From: Bacteroidales bacterium | GTDB taxonomy: Bacteria > Bacteroidota > Bacteroidia > Bacteroidales > P3 | Length of the DNA: 54,128 bases | Assembly: GCA_016296345.1 (NCBI GenBank) | Contig: JAEDJL010000005.1 | Location: forward strand, 1 to 54,128 | Direction of reading: 5' to 3' | In this document: piece by piece, positions 52,033 through 54,128 of the stretch | How the letters are laid out: the number at the start of each line of letters is the position of its first letter | Position numbering within the stretch: the stretch's first letter is position 1 | Program-made: the position numbers and the translations under genes | The notes under the pieces: model-generated | The model's database searches: none | Told to the model about the DNA's origin: nothing | The model's input: the letters and a program-made list of their open reading frames with translations, nothing else

Positions 52033-52575
52033 TTACTTAACGACTTGAATGAATGACAACTCAACCGGTGTTCGTCTTCCGAAGATTTTGACGATAACCG
52101 TCAGCTTACTCTTTTCGTTGTTAATTTCATCAATAACTCCGGAGAAATTGTTGAACGGACCATCTATTATTTTGACTGTCTCGCCAACAATGAATGGTTC
52201 CAACAACTCTTCGTCATCACCCATCATCTCATCAACTCGTCCCAATATTCTCTTGACTTCAAAATCCTGCAAAGGCACGGGAGTACCGTCCTTTTCAGCC
52301 AAAAAGTCAATCACATTGGGAACGTTTTTGATAACATGAACCACCTCTCCTTCAAGAGATGCTTCTATCAAAACATAGCCGGGAAACAACGTCCGATCCT
52401 TACTGACCCTCTTACCATTACGAACAGAATAAACCTTTTCGGTAGGAATTAAAACTTGCGAAACGTACTCCGAAAGACCACTATGAGCCACCTCGTTTTC
52501 GATGTACTCCTTAGCTTTCTTTTCCTTTCCGGAAATAGCTTTAACGACATACCATTTCTTTGATTGTTCACCCAT
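52033..52575 (-). CDS. nusG: Transcription elongation factor NusG
   Basis: The 180-residue protein has the NGN domain (KKWYVVKAISGKEKKAKEYIENEV, with LFPGYVLIEA) and a C-terminal KOW domain (FIVGETVKIIDGPFNNFSGVIDEIN). It couples RNA polymerase to Rho and the ribosome. It is separated from secE by 109 bp with no clear signal. Confidence 0.97.
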   Translation of the reverse strand: MGEQSKKWYVVKAISGKEKKAKEYIENEVAHSGLSEYVSQVLIPTEKVYSVRNGKRVSKDRTLFPGYVLIEASLEGEVVHVIKNVPNVIDFLAEKDGTPVPLQDFEVKRILGRVDEMMGDDEELLEPFIVGETVKIIDGPFNNFSGVIDEINNEKSKLTVIVKIFGRRTPVELSFIQVVK

Positions 52576-52684
52576 ATCGGAAGTCTATTGAATAAGATTA
52601 CACCTAACAAAAATATAAACTCTGCCACACATCTTCATAAGGCGAAAAACCTTTTGGGAAGCAAGACATGCAGCCAAGAGACTT

Positions 52685-52903
52685 CTATCCCATCATTCCA
52701 TATAGATAGCCCAACAATCCTTTCCAGAACATAGTAGGGTGAACACCCGTAACCATATCCATCAAGAATATTATAAAAGCAATTATCAAAGCAGCAACAA
52801 AAACAACCACTGTGCTATTGCTCAATTCAGACATTGTCGGCCATGACACCTTGTGCATAAGCTCGTCATAGCTACCTTTTACATAATCGACTATCTTAGA
52901 CAT
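52685..52903 (-). CDS. secE: Preprotein translocase subunit SecE
   Basis: The 72-residue short-form SecE has the conserved amphipathic segment YDELMHKVSWPTMSELSNSTVVV followed by one membrane helix (FVAALIIAFIIFLMDMVTG). It stabilises SecY in the Sec channel. It lies between tRNA-Trp and nusG, the usual place. Confidence 0.96.
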   Translation of the reverse strand: MSKIVDYVKGSYDELMHKVSWPTMSELSNSTVVVFVAALIIAFIIFLMDMVTGVHPTMFWKGLLGYLYGMMG

Positions 52904-52924
52904 CTATATTCTTGTTTTAATTTG

Positions 52925-52995
52925 CAGGGGCAGAGAGATTCGAACTCCCATCAATGGTTTTGGAGACCACTATTCTGCCCTTAAACTATGCCCCT
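52925..52995 (-). tRNA. tRNA-Trp (CCA)
   Basis: The 71-nt cloverleaf has acceptor stem AGGGGCA/TGCCCCT, anticodon loop CTCCAAA giving CCA, and T-loop TTCGAAT. The discriminator is G and CCA is not encoded at the 3' end. It sits between tuf and secE, a common arrangement. Confidence 0.97.
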
Positions 52996-52999
52996 AAAA

Positions 53000-53019
53000 G
53001 AGGCGATTTGCATCGCCTC
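53000..53019 (-). terminator. Small hairpin between tuf and tRNA-Trp
   Basis: GAGGCGAT and ATCGCCTC pair around TTGC, and TTTT follows on the minus strand just before the tRNA. It may partly terminate the tuf transcript or guide processing of the tRNA 5' end. Confidence 0.6.
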
Positions 53020-53038
53020 AATATGTTACCTTATTTTA

Positions 53039-54128
53039 TTAGTCCAAAATCTTGGTTACCTGACCTGCTCCTACGGTTCTACCACCTTCACGGATAGCGA
53101 AACGCAAGTTCTCGTTCAAAGCGATTTCTGAAATCAAATCAACTGTGATTGTCAAGTTATCGCCCGGCATAACCATATCGCGACCTTCCGGTAGAGAGAT
53201 TTCTCCTGTTACGTCAGTTGTTCTGAAGTAGAATTGTGGACGATAGTGTCCGTGGAATGCGGTATGACGACCACCTTCTTCTTTCTTCAAGATATAAACC
53301 TCAGCTTGGAATTTCTTGTGAGGGTGAACAGAACCCGGTTTTGCAATAACCATACCACGACGGATTTCTGTCTTATCTATACCACGAAGCAACAATCCAA
53401 CGTTATCTCCTGCTTCACCTTCGTCAAGTATCTTACGGAACATCTCAACTCCGGTGATAGTAGATTTCAATTTCTCAGCACCCATACCGATAATATCAAC
53501 TGCATCACCAACGTGAACCATACCGGTTTCAATTCTACCTGTTGCAACAGTACCACGACCTGTGATAGAGAACACGTCCTCAATAGGCATCAAGAAATCT
53601 TTATCTTTGTCTCTTTGAGGTAGCGGAATCCATGTATCAACAGCGTCCATCAATTCCATTACTTTTTCAACCCACTTTGGTTCTCCATTCAATGCACCAA
53701 GAGCAGAGCCTCTGATGATTGGGGTATTGTCTCCGTCAAATTCATAGAATGACAACAAATCACGGATTTCCATTTCAACCAAATCCAACAATTCTGGGTC
53801 ATCAACCAAGTCTACCTTGTTCATGAAGACAACCAAACGAGGAACGCCTACCTGACGAGCCAACAAGATGTGTTCACGAGTTTGAGGCATAGGACCGTCA
53901 GTTGCAGCAACAACTATTATGGCACCGTCCATTTGAGCAGCTCCCGTTACCATGTTCTTCACATAGTCGGCGTGACCGGGACAGTCAACGTGTGCATAGT
54001 GACGATTCTCTGTCTGATACTCAACGTGAGCGGTATTGATTGTTATACCTCTCTCTTTTTCTTCAGGAGCAGAGTCAATTGAATCAAATGATTTTACTTC
54101 TGAAAGACCCTTTGACGCCAATACAGTT
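53039..54128 (-). CDS. tuf: Elongation factor Tu (partial, 5' end outside window)
   Basis: About 363 of the usual ~395 residues are present; the first ~30, including the P-loop, lie past the window edge. The open frame shows TVLASKGLSEVKSFDSIDSAPEEKERGITIN, then DCPGHADY, NKVD, domain II (GRGTVATGRIETG) and the C-terminal IREGGRTVGAGQVTKILD. EF-Tu delivers aminoacyl-tRNA to the ribosome. It heads the tRNA-Trp/secE/nusG string. Confidence 0.98.
   Translation of the reverse strand, partial: TVLASKGLSEVKSFDSIDSAPEEKERGITINTAHVEYQTENRHYAHVDCPGHADYVKNMVTGAAQMDGAIIVVAATDGPMPQTREHILLARQVGVPRLVVFMNKVDLVDDPELLDLVEMEIRDLLSFYEFDGDNTPIIRGSALGALNGEPKWVEKVMELMDAVDTWIPLPQRDKDKDFLMPIEDVFSITGRGTVATGRIETGMVHVGDAVDIIGMGAEKLKSTITGVEMFRKILDEGEAGDNVGLLLRGIDKTEIRRGMVIAKPGSVHPHKKFQAEVYILKKEEGGRHTAFHGHYRPQFYFRTTDVTGEISLPEGRDMVMPGDNLTITVDLISEIALNENLRFAIREGGRTVGAGQVTKILD

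Overview
The window looks like a chromosomal segment of an anaerobic or microaerophilic Bacteroidetes, most likely order Bacteroidales. The evidence is the Bacteroidetes -7 box (TAnnTTTG, often TACCTTTG, TAATTTTG or TATCTTTG) ahead of many genes, a LysS with a C-terminal extension, an rpoBC cluster followed by a DUF3467 gene, a reverse-type rubrerythrin, and dipeptidyl peptidase III with a HECLGH zinc motif. The genetic code is standard and coding density is high. No rRNA, integrase or transposase is visible.

Layout. 1-2800: an accessory two-gene defence-like module (AAA ATPase plus RloB-like protein, AbiL/RloAB type) behind a perfect 28-bp palindrome, then tRNA-Phe. 3039-9914 (minus): a tight gene string of an unknown Bacteroidetes-conserved protein, gmk, a degenerate cyclase-like protein, a SpoIIE-type phosphatase, two secreted Sel1-repeat proteins and a phosphohexomutase. 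10107-16647 (plus): lysS, a C-terminal processing protease, a 993-bp tandem duplication carrying two thioredoxin-fold lipoproteins, and purM. 16699-20538 (minus): a membrane acyltransferase that appears frameshifted at a G8 tract, then an arcC / outer-membrane barrel / ornithine carbamoyltransferase operon. 20825-29060: a phosphodiester glycosidase-like protein, two GT4 glycosyltransferases with an LptF/G permease, DPP III, a kinase-dCMP deaminase fusion and purE. 29473-41138: an RluB-type pseudouridine synthase with a long charged tail, an AsmA-like protein, rubrerythrin, a beta-mannosidase-like GH2 / ROK kinase / dapB operon, a YeiH-type transporter, an AT-rich orphan and a small outer-membrane barrel. 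41192-54128 (minus): the core tuf-tRNA-Trp-secE-nusG-rplKAJL-rpoBC transcription/translation cluster plus DUF3467; tuf is cut by the window edge.

The most unusual structure is a dispersed repeat. Seven arrays each hold four copies of a 13-bp odd palindrome, AAAACG(C/G)CGTTTT, at a near-constant 21-bp pitch (two DNA turns, or seven codons). Five arrays are intergenic. Two lie in frame inside genes (the Glu/Pro-rich protein beside gmk, and the GH2 C-terminus), where they encode degenerate seven-residue repeats such as NKTAFxx and QNAVLFE. One array is the left edge of the lipoprotein duplication unit, and a decayed single unit sits at its far end. I cannot assign a function. Candidates are binding sites for a dimeric DNA-binding protein, RNA hairpins acting as 3'-end signals, or a non-autonomous mobile element able to insert into coding sequence.
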